From NCBI GenBank assembly GCA_003216955.1, contig QCHZ01000002.1:1-64000 (forward strand): 64,000 nt of DNA, given 5' to 3'. Each line of letters starts with the position of its first letter. Positions within the stretch are counted from its first letter, which is position 1. The translations under genes and the position numbers were made by a program. This document shows, piece by piece, positions 26,902 to 35,200 of this stretch. Source of the DNA: Prochlorococcus sp. AG-402-I21 (lineage in GTDB: Bacteria > Cyanobacteriota > Cyanobacteriia > PCC-6307 > Cyanobiaceae). Under the pieces are notes generated by a model. The model was not told where the DNA came from and searched no databases. It worked only from the letters and a program-made list of their open reading frames with translations.

Positions 26902-27091
26902 AATTATCAAATAATTTAAATTATATTAGCTAATATAATTTGTAAATAGAGCTTCCAATCTACAAAGTGACCATTAAAATATCAAAATAAAATTAAAGTA
27001 AAAGAATTTTGTATTTTAAATCTAATATTCTATTTAGATATAACTGTTTAGAAATAGATAATTGAATTTGAAATTTAGTTACTGTAATTGT

Positions 27092-27238
27092 TCACTTATT
27101 ATTAATTATAGGAACTGTAGGATGATCAAAAGGATCATCATTTAAAATAGGCGCACAAACCTGGCGACAAGATTTTCCCTGCTCATCTTCAAAACAGACC
27201 TCTAAACATTCAAAATATCTATCTTGTGCACTTTTCAT
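27092..27238 (-). CDS. 48-aa protein with twin CX3C motif
   Basis: An ATG-started 48-residue ORF. Its four cysteines lie at residues 11, 15, 24 and 28 as CLEVC and CRQVC, that is CX3C-X8-CX3C. Two short helices crosslinked by disulfides, or a metal site, would fit. The C-terminal third is acidic and proline-containing. No export signal is visible. No named family recognised. Confidence 0.45.
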   Translation of the reverse strand: MKSAQDRYFECLEVCFEDEQGKSCRQVCAPILNDDPFDHPTVPIINNK

Positions 27239-27768
27239 ATGTGTAAAAAAACAACTAGTAACTAAACATACTATTAAATGCTTATCTTTATTGAGATATT
27301 AACAAAACTTTTTTAGGTAAATTCACTTATAGTTGATCTTTTATACTAAATAGTATATCTGAAGATCATTTATTTCCATCATGTGCAAATACACATTGTG
27401 TTAATTCTTTATTAGCAAGAAGTTGAAGGATCCTAGCCATATCAATTGAAGATAGTTCTTCATCGAGACTCCATTTTAGAGTATTTTCTTCGAAAGGTTT
27501 TGTTGATATCCCTCAATTAAATCGAACATAGGACTAGAGTGGTTTTAGAAGTTTCTTTTTTTAGGTTTATTTTTAGAATCTTATTTTTTACAAAAGCCAA
27601 TGAGTATAAACTACTTAAATTTGAAAAATTTAAACGAGTATAAATTTATTAATTCAAATCAAAAAAAATGCTTTTGGATCAATGAACACATCTTTATAAA
27701 TTAGATATTGATTCAGAGTAATTTGAATTATCTATTCATCCATTTTTTAATGATCAGATGAAACCAGT
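27239..27768. other. Gene-poor intergenic region with a start-less frame
   Basis: 530 bases of AT-rich DNA. On the minus strand a 48-codon open frame (27366-27512) reads protein-like (KWSLDEELSSIDMARILQLL) but has no start codon until an internal ATG, so it may be a gene remnant. A small perfect hairpin, ATACT-AAAT-AGTAT, occurs near 27343-27356. Confidence 0.45.
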
Positions 27769-27867
27769 TCATTTTATTTCTGATTTATCATTGTGGTATT
27801 TTGGTGTTTTAATTTTTAGGTCTTTGATGAAAAATTTCGCAAATTGTTGGGTTTTTTGTTTTGCCAT
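27769..27867 (-). CDS. Possible 32-aa basic peptide
   Basis: A short ATG ORF encoding a lysine-rich peptide (MAKQKTQQFAKFFIKDLKIK). The low-complexity composition makes it uncertain; reported because the surroundings hold several similar short genes. Confidence 0.25.
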   Translation of the reverse strand: MAKQKTQQFAKFFIKDLKIKTPKYHNDKSEIK

Positions 27868-28166
27868 AATAAAAAATAGATATTGAGTGAAACTTTTAAA
27901 AAGATACGATGCTGCAATTCAGACTTATATAACATAGCCAATCAAAAAGGATACTGTGTGTGAAAACCGAACAAACTTAGATTGAAGCTTTAAGTTTGCT
28001 TTTAACTTTGAGGAGTTTAAATTTACTTTTAAATAAATAAAAAAACAGAATTAAATAAAAAGTAAATACCTTCTAGTCTAATTAAATTATTTTTAAAATA
28101 TTAAATTTATATTCTTTAAATAAAATGAGTAAATTTAAATAAATATTTTAATCTATTTTTTTAATT
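27868..28166. other. Intergenic stretch without recognisable genes
   Basis: About 300 bases with no convincing ORF or hairpin. It contains imperfect direct repetitions of a TTTAAATTTACTTTTAAATAAAT-like AT-rich word. Confidence 0.5.
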
Positions 28167-28301
28167 TTAGTTAGTCGATCTAGTCCAGCTTTTTGTGCCC
28201 CTTGATTTTTTGTTTCCTTTCAATATAAAAAGCATTAACAGTGGAGCGATTCCCATTAATGGGACAATAAGATTCATGGCATAGTTATGGGTTTCTTCCA
28301 T
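28167..28301 (-). CDS. Small single-helix membrane protein, 44 aa
   Basis: ATG-started 44-residue ORF. A short acidic N-terminus (MEETHNYAMN) leads into one membrane helix (LIVPLMGIAPLLMLFIL), then a strongly basic tail (KGNKKSRGTKSWTRS), consistent with the positive-inside rule. A plausible real small protein; function unknown. Confidence 0.5.
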   Translation of the reverse strand: MEETHNYAMNLIVPLMGIAPLLMLFILKGNKKSRGTKSWTRSTN

Positions 28302-28403
28302 TTCAGAGAAATATAATAAAAATAATTATAGTTAAATTTTACTACGTGTTAATGCGTAAAAATTCTCATTCATTTTATTACATGCCTATGAGTTAAAAGT
28401 TAA

Positions 28404-28443
28404 AAAATGAGGTTTTTGAAAAACCAACCTATCCTCTCATTTT
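28404..28443. repeat. Compound inverted repeat (cruciform-like)
   Basis: Outer arms AAAATGAG (28404-28411) and CTCATTTT (28436-28443) are exact complements. The DNA between contains an inner inverted repeat GGTTTTTGAAAAACC. It could work as a bidirectional terminator before the gene at 28492. Confidence 0.5.
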
Positions 28444-28491
28444 CTATTTATTCTCAATAATATAAAGGGATAAAACTTATATATAATAAAA

Positions 28492-28713
28492 ATGAGAAAT
28501 AATTCTTTTAACATTGACTACTTTTCTCCAACAGGATTAATTGGTTTTTGGGTGCTGTTCATAGGGTTAATCTTTACAGGCCTTATGTTCTATTTTGTCT
28601 TTTTTAGGCTTAATGAGAATGAGGATTCATACAAGGATCGGGAAAGAAAAAAAATAGAGAAAGAAAATCAAAAACAGCGAATTGCAAGACTTTATCCAAA
28701 AGGTAAATATTAA
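28492..28713 (+). CDS. Single-helix membrane protein, 73 aa
   Basis: A membrane helix (GLIGFWVLFIGLIFTGLMFY) is followed by a highly charged cytoplasmic tail (EDSYKDRERKKIEKENQKQR). ATG 28492 is the only sensible start. Layout is typical of small inner-membrane or thylakoid anchor proteins. No family recognised. Confidence 0.6.
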   Translation: MRNNSFNIDYFSPTGLIGFWVLFIGLIFTGLMFYFVFFRLNENEDSYKDRERKKIEKENQKQRIARLYPKGKY

Positions 28714-28944
28714 AAATTCTGATTTTAAAAATGTCGTATTAATTTATCTAAAGCCTAGATTTAATCAAAGTTCGAAAAAACAAGCTTCCATCAAGTGGAC
28801 TGAGTTTCTCAACGAAAAGAATCGTCTCTGTATTACATCTCGTTTTTCTTCAAATTATTTTGATTTTTTGGGGTAATAAAAGGAGATAATAGAAATATAA
28901 AGAAGATGGCTTCTAATTAATGCAAGCCTATTTTAATTAAACCT

Positions 28945-29295
28945 ATGGCTTCGAATCGAGCAAACACTAGTATTAGTCTTAATGAGCAGTCCTCTTTTTC
29001 AGCTTCTGGAAAACAAGTTCCTGCAGCCTTGTCAATGATGGTCGACTCAATGACGAGCATGGTAGAAAGAGCAAAAATCGATTTAGAGAGTGTTGATCAA
29101 CGAGCTAGAGCGGACCTTGAGAACATCGATCAAAGGGCAAGAAAAGATATTGCACTACTTGACCAGAGAGCAAGAGAAGATATTCAAAAAGTTGATAAAA
29201 AAGCGAGAAAAGATATAGCAATTCTTGATAAAAGAGCAAGAGAAGATCATGAACTACTACGAAAGGTCCGCAAATCTAGAGGATCAACATCTTGA
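28945..29295 (+). CDS. 11-residue (hendecad) repeat protein
   Basis: A 116-residue protein. After a serine-rich N-terminus and an uncharged helix (residues 28-40), residues 46-100 consist of five tandem 11-residue repeats with the pattern D-[LI]-x-x-[VIL]-D-[QK]-[RK]-A-R-x (DLENIDQRARK, DIALLDQRARE and so on), then a partial sixth and a basic tail. An 11-residue period gives a right-handed coiled coil or an extended amphipathic helix able to lie on a membrane or lipid surface. Codons differ between repeats, so the duplication is old and under selection. No family recognised. Confidence 0.7.
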   Translation: MASNRANTSISLNEQSSFSASGKQVPAALSMMVDSMTSMVERAKIDLESVDQRARADLENIDQRARKDIALLDQRAREDIQKVDKKARKDIAILDKRAREDHELLRKVRKSRGSTS

Positions 29296-29368
29296 GTTAT
29301 ATAGTTTGCAATATTCATAGGATAAATTCCTCGAAAAGATAAAAATCAAAATTAGATAATTTAAATTC

Positions 29369-29395
29369 TTAACACTTATGTATTATTTTTATACA
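29369..29395 (+). promoter_or_regulatory. Probable promoter of 6S RNA
   Basis: TATACA (29390-29395) lies 7-8 bases before the predicted RNA 5' end near 29402, and TTAACA (29369-29374) is a -35-like element, though the spacing of 15 is short. Confidence 0.45.
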
Positions 29396-29401
29396 CTCAT
29401 T

Positions 29402-29598
29402 TAGAGATTGTACCGCTTTGCCGTAAGGCCCAAGAAGCATCGACCTGGAAGAACCAGAGGGGGATTCAAAGTGAAGCTTCGTTTCCAGAGCAAGCTGGTA
29501 TACGTTACTTTCACGACAGCTTCCCCATATCGAAAGAGAGTCAGATCAGAGCACTTGAGAAGGCCAATACCAACAAAGCAGTACAAGAACAATCTAAA
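29402..29598 (+). ncRNA. ssaA: 6S RNA (ssaA, Yfr7-type)
   Basis: A GC-rich island (roughly 47% by hand count, against about a third around it) next to purK, the known neighbour of the 6S RNA gene in several cyanobacteria. The ends pair as required: 5' TTTAGAGATTGTACCGCTTTG with 3' AAAGCAGTACAAGAACAATCTAAA, a long imperfect terminal helix. 6S RNA mimics an open promoter and binds RNA polymerase. Several ORFs in different frames and strands cross this segment and are artefacts of the RNA. The + strand is preferred because of the promoter; exact ends are approximate. Confidence 0.75.
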
Positions 29599-29608
29599 CA
29601 AAATATCA

Positions 29609-30754
29609 TCATGAAGCAGGCCAAATTGACCTTATGGTTTTTAAAATATCTAATGCCTCTTTTTTTCTAATCAAAGCTTCTTTACTTTTCAAGAGATAAG
29701 TAACGTGACCAAGCTTCCTACCTTTTTTTTCTTCTTCTTTTTCATACCAATGAACTTTCAAGCCAGGAATACCCCTTAAATCATCTAACCTCTGGCTTAG
29801 TGTTATTGGATAGTTACTTTGCAAACCAAGCAAGTTTGCCATTAAAGCGCCATTAACTAGCATTTCAGGCATAGGAACATTAATCCCAGATGTGATACAT
29901 ATTTGTTGATCAAACTGACTACTACTACAAGCATCTATAGAGAAATGTCCTGAGTTATGAGTCCTTGGAGCTATCTCGTTAACAAGTAATCCCTCAGATC
30001 CGTAGAAAAATTCAATTGCAATAACCCCAACATAATCCAACTCTGCAAGCAAAGAAGATACGATATTTTTCATCATAAGATCAACATCATGATTAATATC
30101 GGCTGGAGCAAGGACCCAGTCGCATACTTGTTTAGATTGATATGTCTCTACGATTGGCAAACTGCGGACAATTCCTTTTGAATCCCTACTAGAAACAATG
30201 GATAATTCCTTATCAAAAGATATCCATTTTTCTAACAACCATTGCTCTTCTTGTTCAACTAAAAGAAATTCTTGAAGTTGTTTTAGATTTTTAATAATTT
30301 TAGTTCCTTTACCGTCATAACCACCTTTCGAAGCTTTTGCCATCAAGGGGAAACCCCAATCGGCAGGAAGATCTATTTCTGAGGATTTCTTTAACGGTAT
30401 AGGTAACCAATCAGGGCAGGGGATATCAAGACTATTCAATAGCTCTCTTTGAGTTATTTTATTAATTAAAGGTCTTATTGATTGAAGACTAGGAACAAAA
30501 GAAACTCCTTTATTTTCAAGAGCAAGTAAGCTTGAGATATCAACCCATTCATTCTCAAAAGTAATCAAGCGAGACTTTTCAGCAAGAAGTTTTGTACCCA
30601 CTACATTCGTAGGATCATGCAAAATTACTTTATTGGCCTTTTTAGCAGCAGGATCAGTTTTGGCTGCCGTTTGAACTACGACATCAACATCTCTTTTCTT
30701 TCCAGCCTCAACCAGAAGCATCGCTAGCTGTCCTCCACCCACGACCCCAATCAT
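29609..30754 (-). CDS. purK: N5-carboxyaminoimidazole ribonucleotide synthase
   Basis: PurK, an ATP-grasp enzyme of purine synthesis, carboxylates AIR with bicarbonate and ATP. N-terminal MIGVVGGGQLAMLL, central LMAKASKGGYDGKGT (ATP-grasp glycine loop) and VIAIEFFYGSEGLLVNEIAPRTHNSGH (metal-binding glutamate and substrate site) are all present at normal length (381 residues). It converges with the 6S RNA gene. Confidence 0.95.
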   Translation of the reverse strand: MIGVVGGGQLAMLLVEAGKKRDVDVVVQTAAKTDPAAKKANKVILHDPTNVVGTKLLAEKSRLITFENEWVDISSLLALENKGVSFVPSLQSIRPLINKITQRELLNSLDIPCPDWLPIPLKKSSEIDLPADWGFPLMAKASKGGYDGKGTKIIKNLKQLQEFLLVEQEEQWLLEKWISFDKELSIVSSRDSKGIVRSLPIVETYQSKQVCDWVLAPADINHDVDLMMKNIVSSLLAELDYVGVIAIEFFYGSEGLLVNEIAPRTHNSGHFSIDACSSSQFDQQICITSGINVPMPEMLVNGALMANLLGLQSNYPITLSQRLDDLRGIPGLKVHWYEKEEEKKGRKLGHVTYLLKSKEALIRKKEALDILKTIRSIWPAS

Positions 30755-31040
30755 CTAGTTAAAGACCTCATTTTTAGAGATTTGTTCACTTTTAGGCAAA
30801 CAACAAAATCGCTATCAAACAACGAAAAATTGTGTATGAAGTGTGATTTTAATAAAAACATCCTTAATTCACAACCCAAATAATATTCCACTATGTCATT
30901 ATTTTGATCCCGAATAAATACTGAACGTATACGAACACATACTATTTGCTTATGAAAGGTTTTCGTCAACCATATAATTACTTCTGTATTTTGATGATTT
31001 AACGTAATAAACCATCAAAAATTTTATATCCTCCATAACT

Positions 31041-32147
31041 GTGAATAAAGACAACCACCATATTAAAGTCTCTCTAACTACCAACCCATACGAAATAGTT
31101 ATTGGGGAAAGTAGTCTTGAAAGCATAGGAGATGAGCTATCTAAAATTGGTTTTCGAGAAGGACTAAAAGTATTAGTCGTGTCCAACAAGGAAGTCTCTG
31201 ATCACTATGGTGATTGCATAATTAAAAGTCTGATAAAAAGTAAATACAATCCAAAACTTTTAATAATAAAATCCGGAGAAGACAAAAAAAATCAATCTTC
31301 AATAGATTTAATTCATGACGCGGCATATGAATCAAGATTAGAGAGAGGATCATTAATGATTGCTCTTGGAGGTGGCGTGATTGGAGACATGACTGGTTTT
31401 GCAGCTGCTACTTGGTTGCGTGGAATTCATGTAGTCCAAATACCGACCACATTACTTGCCATGGTCGATGCTTCTATTGGTGGTAAAACGGGAATAAATC
31501 ATTCGAAAGGTAAAAATCTTATAGGTGCTTTTCATCAACCTAAATTGGTCTTAATAGACCCTAAAACGTTATTTACTCTTCCATCACGAGAGTTCAAAGC
31601 AGGTATGGCTGAAATAATAAAGTATGGGGTCATCTCAGATATAGAACTATTCGAACTTCTAGAGAAGCAAAATAATATCTCTGATCTTTCAAACATAAAA
31701 GAGAAACTACTAATAGAAATAATTAAGCGATCTGCTAAATCTAAAGCAGAAATTGTTGTAAAAGATGAGAAGGAAAGTGGAGTTAGAGCCTTTTTAAATT
31801 ATGGACACACATTTGGTCATGTAATAGAAAATCTTTGTGGTTATGGGAAATGGCTTCATGGTGAGGCAGTAGCAATGGGTATGGTTGCAGTCGGTCAGCT
31901 AGCTATTCAGAGGGGACTATGGAAGGAGATTGATGCAAAAAGGCAGAAACAATTAATTGAGAAAGCAGGTTTACCCTCTAAGTGGCCAAAGCTTGAAATA
32001 GAAAGTGTTCTAAGCTCACTACAAGGAGACAAGAAAGTTAAAAATGGCAAAGTGAGTTTCGTTATGCCTCTAAAAATTGGTGATGTGAAATTATTTAATA
32101 ATATTACTAATAAAGAAATATATGATTGTTTACAAAAACTTAGCTAA
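31041..32147 (+). CDS. aroB: 3-dehydroquinate synthase
   Basis: AroB closes the ring of DAHP to 3-dehydroquinate, the second step of the shikimate pathway, using NAD and zinc. Signatures include SGEDKKNQSS, ALGGGVIGDMTGFAAATWLRG, DASIGGKTGINHSKGKN and the zinc-binding GHTFGHVIE and HGEAVAMGM. The GTG start at 31041 gives 368 residues, the family norm. It is divergent from purK across a 286-base gap and its end overlaps the convergent methyltransferase by 8 bases. Confidence 0.95.
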   Translation: MNKDNHHIKVSLTTNPYEIVIGESSLESIGDELSKIGFREGLKVLVVSNKEVSDHYGDCIIKSLIKSKYNPKLLIIKSGEDKKNQSSIDLIHDAAYESRLERGSLMIALGGGVIGDMTGFAAATWLRGIHVVQIPTTLLAMVDASIGGKTGINHSKGKNLIGAFHQPKLVLIDPKTLFTLPSREFKAGMAEIIKYGVISDIELFELLEKQNNISDLSNIKEKLLIEIIKRSAKSKAEIVVKDEKESGVRAFLNYGHTFGHVIENLCGYGKWLHGEAVAMGMVAVGQLAIQRGLWKEIDAKRQKQLIEKAGLPSKWPKLEIESVLSSLQGDKKVKNGKVSFVMPLKIGDVKLFNNITNKEIYDCLQKLS

Positions 32148-33342
32148 TTGGCTCTTCTAGAAAACGTTTTCCTAGAATCAGATCATCACTGTTATTCTTC
32201 TGAAAAGCTAACCACCTAAAGTCTCCCAGTCCCATTGGATCAACCAGTCTCAATAATGATTCTCTGCGATTCAATGCGGCTGATAGATTATTGCTACTTG
32301 TATTTTGAAGAGAGTAAAGAAAATTTGAAAGTCCTAATGCCAAGAGAGCTTGTCCCTGTCTAGTTTCACCTATAAACTTCCACCCGTTAGTCAGTGCATA
32401 ATTAATGGTTGATTCGATACATATATGTGCTGTCAAATCACACAAGCCAGAGTCTTTTAAAACATAAGGATTGGCTTCTTGATTCCTATAGGAAACAAGA
32501 GTACCATCACTTCTCATTGCGTTGTAATAACGCTTCGATTCCATCGCATAGTCGACAACCAGTAATGAGCCATTGACTAAAATCTTAGACAATTTCGCAA
32601 ACCAACTAGGGACATCACAATGCCATTCGGTTACCCATCTATTGCCAATATCCTTTGGTGGAAACTGCATTTTTAAAAGAGTATTGGATTCTTTCAAAAA
32701 TTTAATAATCTCAGCCGTAGGCTTGAGATCAATAAACTCTAAAAAGTATTCATCATTTATTCTTATTAAGGAAACTCCTTGTCTAAAAACCTTATTTTCT
32801 CTAAAAACCAATCTTTCTACGGGGAATGCATCCAAAACTTCATTAGCAATCACTACACCTGTTACTGGTCTTGAGATAAGATCTTCGACATTGCTCCAGC
32901 GATAATTAATCCCCTTCAAATTTTTAACTACTTTTTCTTGTCGTTTTCTCATCCCTACATTTAATTCAACTAAAATAAGCTCAATTTTACTTATTAAAGC
33001 AGGTGCAATTTCAACAATAGCAAGTATCAAATCTCTTGATAAAGTTCCTTCTCCCGGACCAATCTCAACAATAGAAAAAAACTCAGATTTAATTCCTGAT
33101 TTTTCTAGATCAAGAAGCCAATCGACAACTTGAACAGCTAATAAACGCGCAAAATCATTTCCCAAAGATGGTGAGGTACAAAAGTCTCCATCCTTCCCAA
33201 TATTTAATCTTCCAGTAGCATAAAATCCATTTTCAGGGTCATTTAAAACTAAATCCATATATCGATAGAAGCTTATTGAGCCTCCACAACCAATCAAGTG
33301 ATCAATCAACCATTTTGGACATCTCGCAGTCGGGTCAATCAT
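32140..33342 (-). CDS. MidA/NDUFAF7-like SAM-dependent methyltransferase
   Basis: A protein of about 400 residues with the DUF185/NDUFAF7 arrangement: an N-terminal ISFYRYMDLVLNDPENGFYA, an insert DFCTSPSLGNDFARLLA, SAM motif VEIGPGEGTLSRDL and VIANEVLDAFPVERL. Mitochondrial relatives methylate a subunit of complex I; a similar role on the NDH-1 complex is possible but unproven. ATG 33342 is preferred to a TTG at 33360. Confidence 0.85.
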   Translation of the reverse strand: MIDPTARCPKWLIDHLIGCGGSISFYRYMDLVLNDPENGFYATGRLNIGKDGDFCTSPSLGNDFARLLAVQVVDWLLDLEKSGIKSEFFSIVEIGPGEGTLSRDLILAIVEIAPALISKIELILVELNVGMRKRQEKVVKNLKGINYRWSNVEDLISRPVTGVVIANEVLDAFPVERLVFRENKVFRQGVSLIRINDEYFLEFIDLKPTAEIIKFLKESNTLLKMQFPPKDIGNRWVTEWHCDVPSWFAKLSKILVNGSLLVVDYAMESKRYYNAMRSDGTLVSYRNQEANPYVLKDSGLCDLTAHICIESTINYALTNGWKFIGETRQGQALLALGLSNFLYSLQNTSSNNLSAALNRRESLLRLVDPMGLGDFRWLAFQKNNSDDLILGKRFLEEPIS

Positions 33343-33374
33343 GATGGAGAATACGTTCAAAGAAAATCAAGCAC

Positions 33375-34178
33375 ATGCTGAAAAAATCATTTAAGAACGT
33401 CATAATTTTCTGCATTGGACTAGTGATAATGTTTTCGATGGGAGAGCGCACATTTGCTTACGATAATCCTGATCTATTACCAAAAGAACAAACGCCAATA
33501 ATCGATCTTGCAAAAGCTCTAAGCGAGAAACAAAGATTAGATTTAGAAACCTCACTTAATTCTTATGAACAAGAAACTGGATGGAAAATAAGGGTATTGT
33601 CTCAATACGAGAAAACCCCTGGGTTAGCTGTCAAAGACTATTGGAATCTTGATGAGACAAGTTTACTTATAATCGCTGACCCCAGAGGAGGGAATTTACT
33701 TAGTTTTAACGTTGGAGATGCATATTTTGCCCTAATGCCCAGAATCTTTTGGGTGGAATTGCAAACAAGATTTGGGAATCAATTTTATGTAAGGGATAAC
33801 GGGGAAGATGGTGCGATCTTAGCTTCAATTAATGCTGTAGAGACCTGTTTAGATCGAGGTGGATGTGAAGTTGTCCCTGGCTTACCTCAAGAGCAATGGC
33901 AATGGACATTATTAACTTCTTTGTTAGGAGGAATTATTGCAGGTTTTGCAGCTTCCCCAAGGAAAGGTAATGAATCATTCTCAATAGGATGGCTTTTGCT
34001 CCTCTCTCCTCTTTGGATAATGTTATTTGGAATTTTTGGCATTGCTCCTGTGGTAACAAGAACTAATGATATTTTGCCTTTAATGAGAAATATTTTGGGA
34101 TTTATAGGTTCTGCGATTGGTGCATATTTGATTGCAGAAAGAAAATTCAAAGATCCTGATTTAAATAAACAAAATTAA
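33375..34178 (+). CDS. TPM-domain thylakoid protein (Psb32/TLP18.3-like)
   Basis: A 267-residue protein with an N-terminal signal or anchor helix ending near TFAYDNP, a TPM domain (about residues 35-175, LLPKEQTPIIDLAKALSEKQ, LNSYEQETGWKIRVL) and one or two C-terminal membrane helices. Related proteins (Psb32, TLP18.3) protect photosystem II and speed its repair after photodamage. It probably sits in the thylakoid membrane with the TPM domain in the lumen. Its start is 32 bases from that of the divergent methyltransferase. Confidence 0.8.
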   Translation: MLKKSFKNVIIFCIGLVIMFSMGERTFAYDNPDLLPKEQTPIIDLAKALSEKQRLDLETSLNSYEQETGWKIRVLSQYEKTPGLAVKDYWNLDETSLLIIADPRGGNLLSFNVGDAYFALMPRIFWVELQTRFGNQFYVRDNGEDGAILASINAVETCLDRGGCEVVPGLPQEQWQWTLLTSLLGGIIAGFAASPRKGNESFSIGWLLLLSPLWIMLFGIFGIAPVVTRTNDILPLMRNILGFIGSAIGAYLIAERKFKDPDLNKQN

Positions 34179-34217
34179 AAGCAAATGATTTTGAAGACAA
34201 TAAAAATTTCTTTAATA

Positions 34218-35036
34218 CTAATCCTCTTGGTTTAATAAGATCTCTTTATATGCGATGGACGCATCATTCCTGAACCATCTGTGAGATGCATGACTAAGCT
34301 TGCCTTTCGAAAACTCAACCCAAGAGAAATGACACAAATTCTCTCCTTCAGAATCAATACCTCTTCTAGGAACGCAAGCTGCATTTAAATATGAGGTGCC
34401 CCATAGATCTTGAGCAAAAGTTTTTCTAGTTCGATTCCCCCCAATTCTTAATTGATGATGAGTGTGACCGAAAACAACTAATTCTGGAATCCTAAATTTT
34501 CGAATCCGATCAATTGCTATACCAAGATCTTTATCGCCCCAATCCATAGATGGCAATTTCCAATCTCTTCCGCAAAGACTAGAAGACTCTGAGCCAAGAC
34601 CAACAGGTCCTGAATGAGCAAGTATTAATAAAGGAACATCAATCGGCGCAGAATTAGCCGCAGAAACAATTCTAAGGACAGATTCATCAAGGCTGACATC
34701 CCCGAATACCGACTTAACCTCTGGTGTCAGAAAAAATCCTCCCCCACCACTGCAAGGTCTAGCTCCAACGACAGAAAGTTCTTCTAGTTTCCATTTTGAT
34801 AAATCCCAGGAACAATTTTTTTCGCCTAACAAATCCAATTGGGCTTTTAAAATGTCACCACACCCGTCTTTCCCTCTATCGTGATTTCCAAGTATTACAG
34901 ATGTGGGAATGGAGATTTTACTTATTGCCCGAACAATACGTAAATCACCATCTGATAAGTCACCAACAAATAAAACCCCATCTGGATTTAGTTCCAAAAG
35001 CAAATCCAGATCATCCTGACTCCAGGACCCATGCAA
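34218..35036 (-). CDS. Calcineurin-like metallophosphoesterase (TIGR04168-type)
   Basis: A metallophosphoesterase with the dinuclear-metal motifs LFVGDLSDGD, ILGNHDRG, LILAHSGP and VVFGHTHH. The first motif (D-x-H, as GDLHG) straddles the TTG at 35036, so the real protein must begin further upstream: the frame is open back through DIRIAIAG to about 35112, but contains no ATG, GTG or TTG. CTG 35069 is a candidate. Substrate is unknown; relatives occur throughout cyanobacteria and plants. Divergent from nadA. Confidence 0.82.
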   Translation of the reverse strand: MHGSWSQDDLDLLLELNPDGVLFVGDLSDGDLRIVRAISKISIPTSVILGNHDRGKDGCGDILKAQLDLLGEKNCSWDLSKWKLEELSVVGARPCSGGGGFFLTPEVKSVFGDVSLDESVLRIVSAANSAPIDVPLLILAHSGPVGLGSESSSLCGRDWKLPSMDWGDKDLGIAIDRIRKFRIPELVVFGHTHHQLRIGGNRTRKTFAQDLWGTSYLNAACVPRRGIDSEGENLCHFSWVEFSKGKLSHASHRWFRNDASIAYKEILLNQED

Positions 35037-35144
35037 ATCCCCAGCGATAGCAATTCGGATATCTGACAGATTATTTAGGAAATTAACCTCTATACTGCCC
35101 CAACACGTTCATTTGGAAACTAATTACCACTGTTTCCTATTACA

Positions 35145-35162
35145 AGACTGATATATCAGTCT
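35145..35162. promoter_or_regulatory. 18-base perfect palindrome upstream of nadA
   Basis: AGACTGATATATCAGTCT is its own reverse complement and sits between the divergent phosphoesterase and nadA, 38 bases before the TTG used as nadA start. Size and placement suit an operator for a dimeric repressor. If nadA begins further upstream, the palindrome would instead be within coding sequence. Confidence 0.4.
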
Positions 35163-35200
35163 CAAATAAAAGAAATAATCTCACTGATGAGATCAATTTT

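Noticed and set aside
27120-27142. GATGATC-AAAAG-GATCATC hairpin as a terminator
   Set aside because: It lies inside the 48-residue twin-CX3C ORF, has no T tract, and encodes an N-D-D-P-F-D-H run.
28682-28876. 64-residue TTG ORF after the gene at 28492
   Set aside because: Overlaps the end of a better ORF in another frame, non-standard start and low-quality composition.
29401-29614. Overlapping protein-like ORFs of 66 and 68 residues on both strands, plus a third start-less frame
   Set aside because: They lie wholly on the GC-rich 6S RNA segment; arginine-rich composition and openness in several frames come from RNA structure.
30751-30969. 72-residue minus-strand ORF between purK and aroB
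   Set aside because: Overlaps the purK start, has unbalanced composition and no recognisable features; the gap more likely holds the two divergent promoters.
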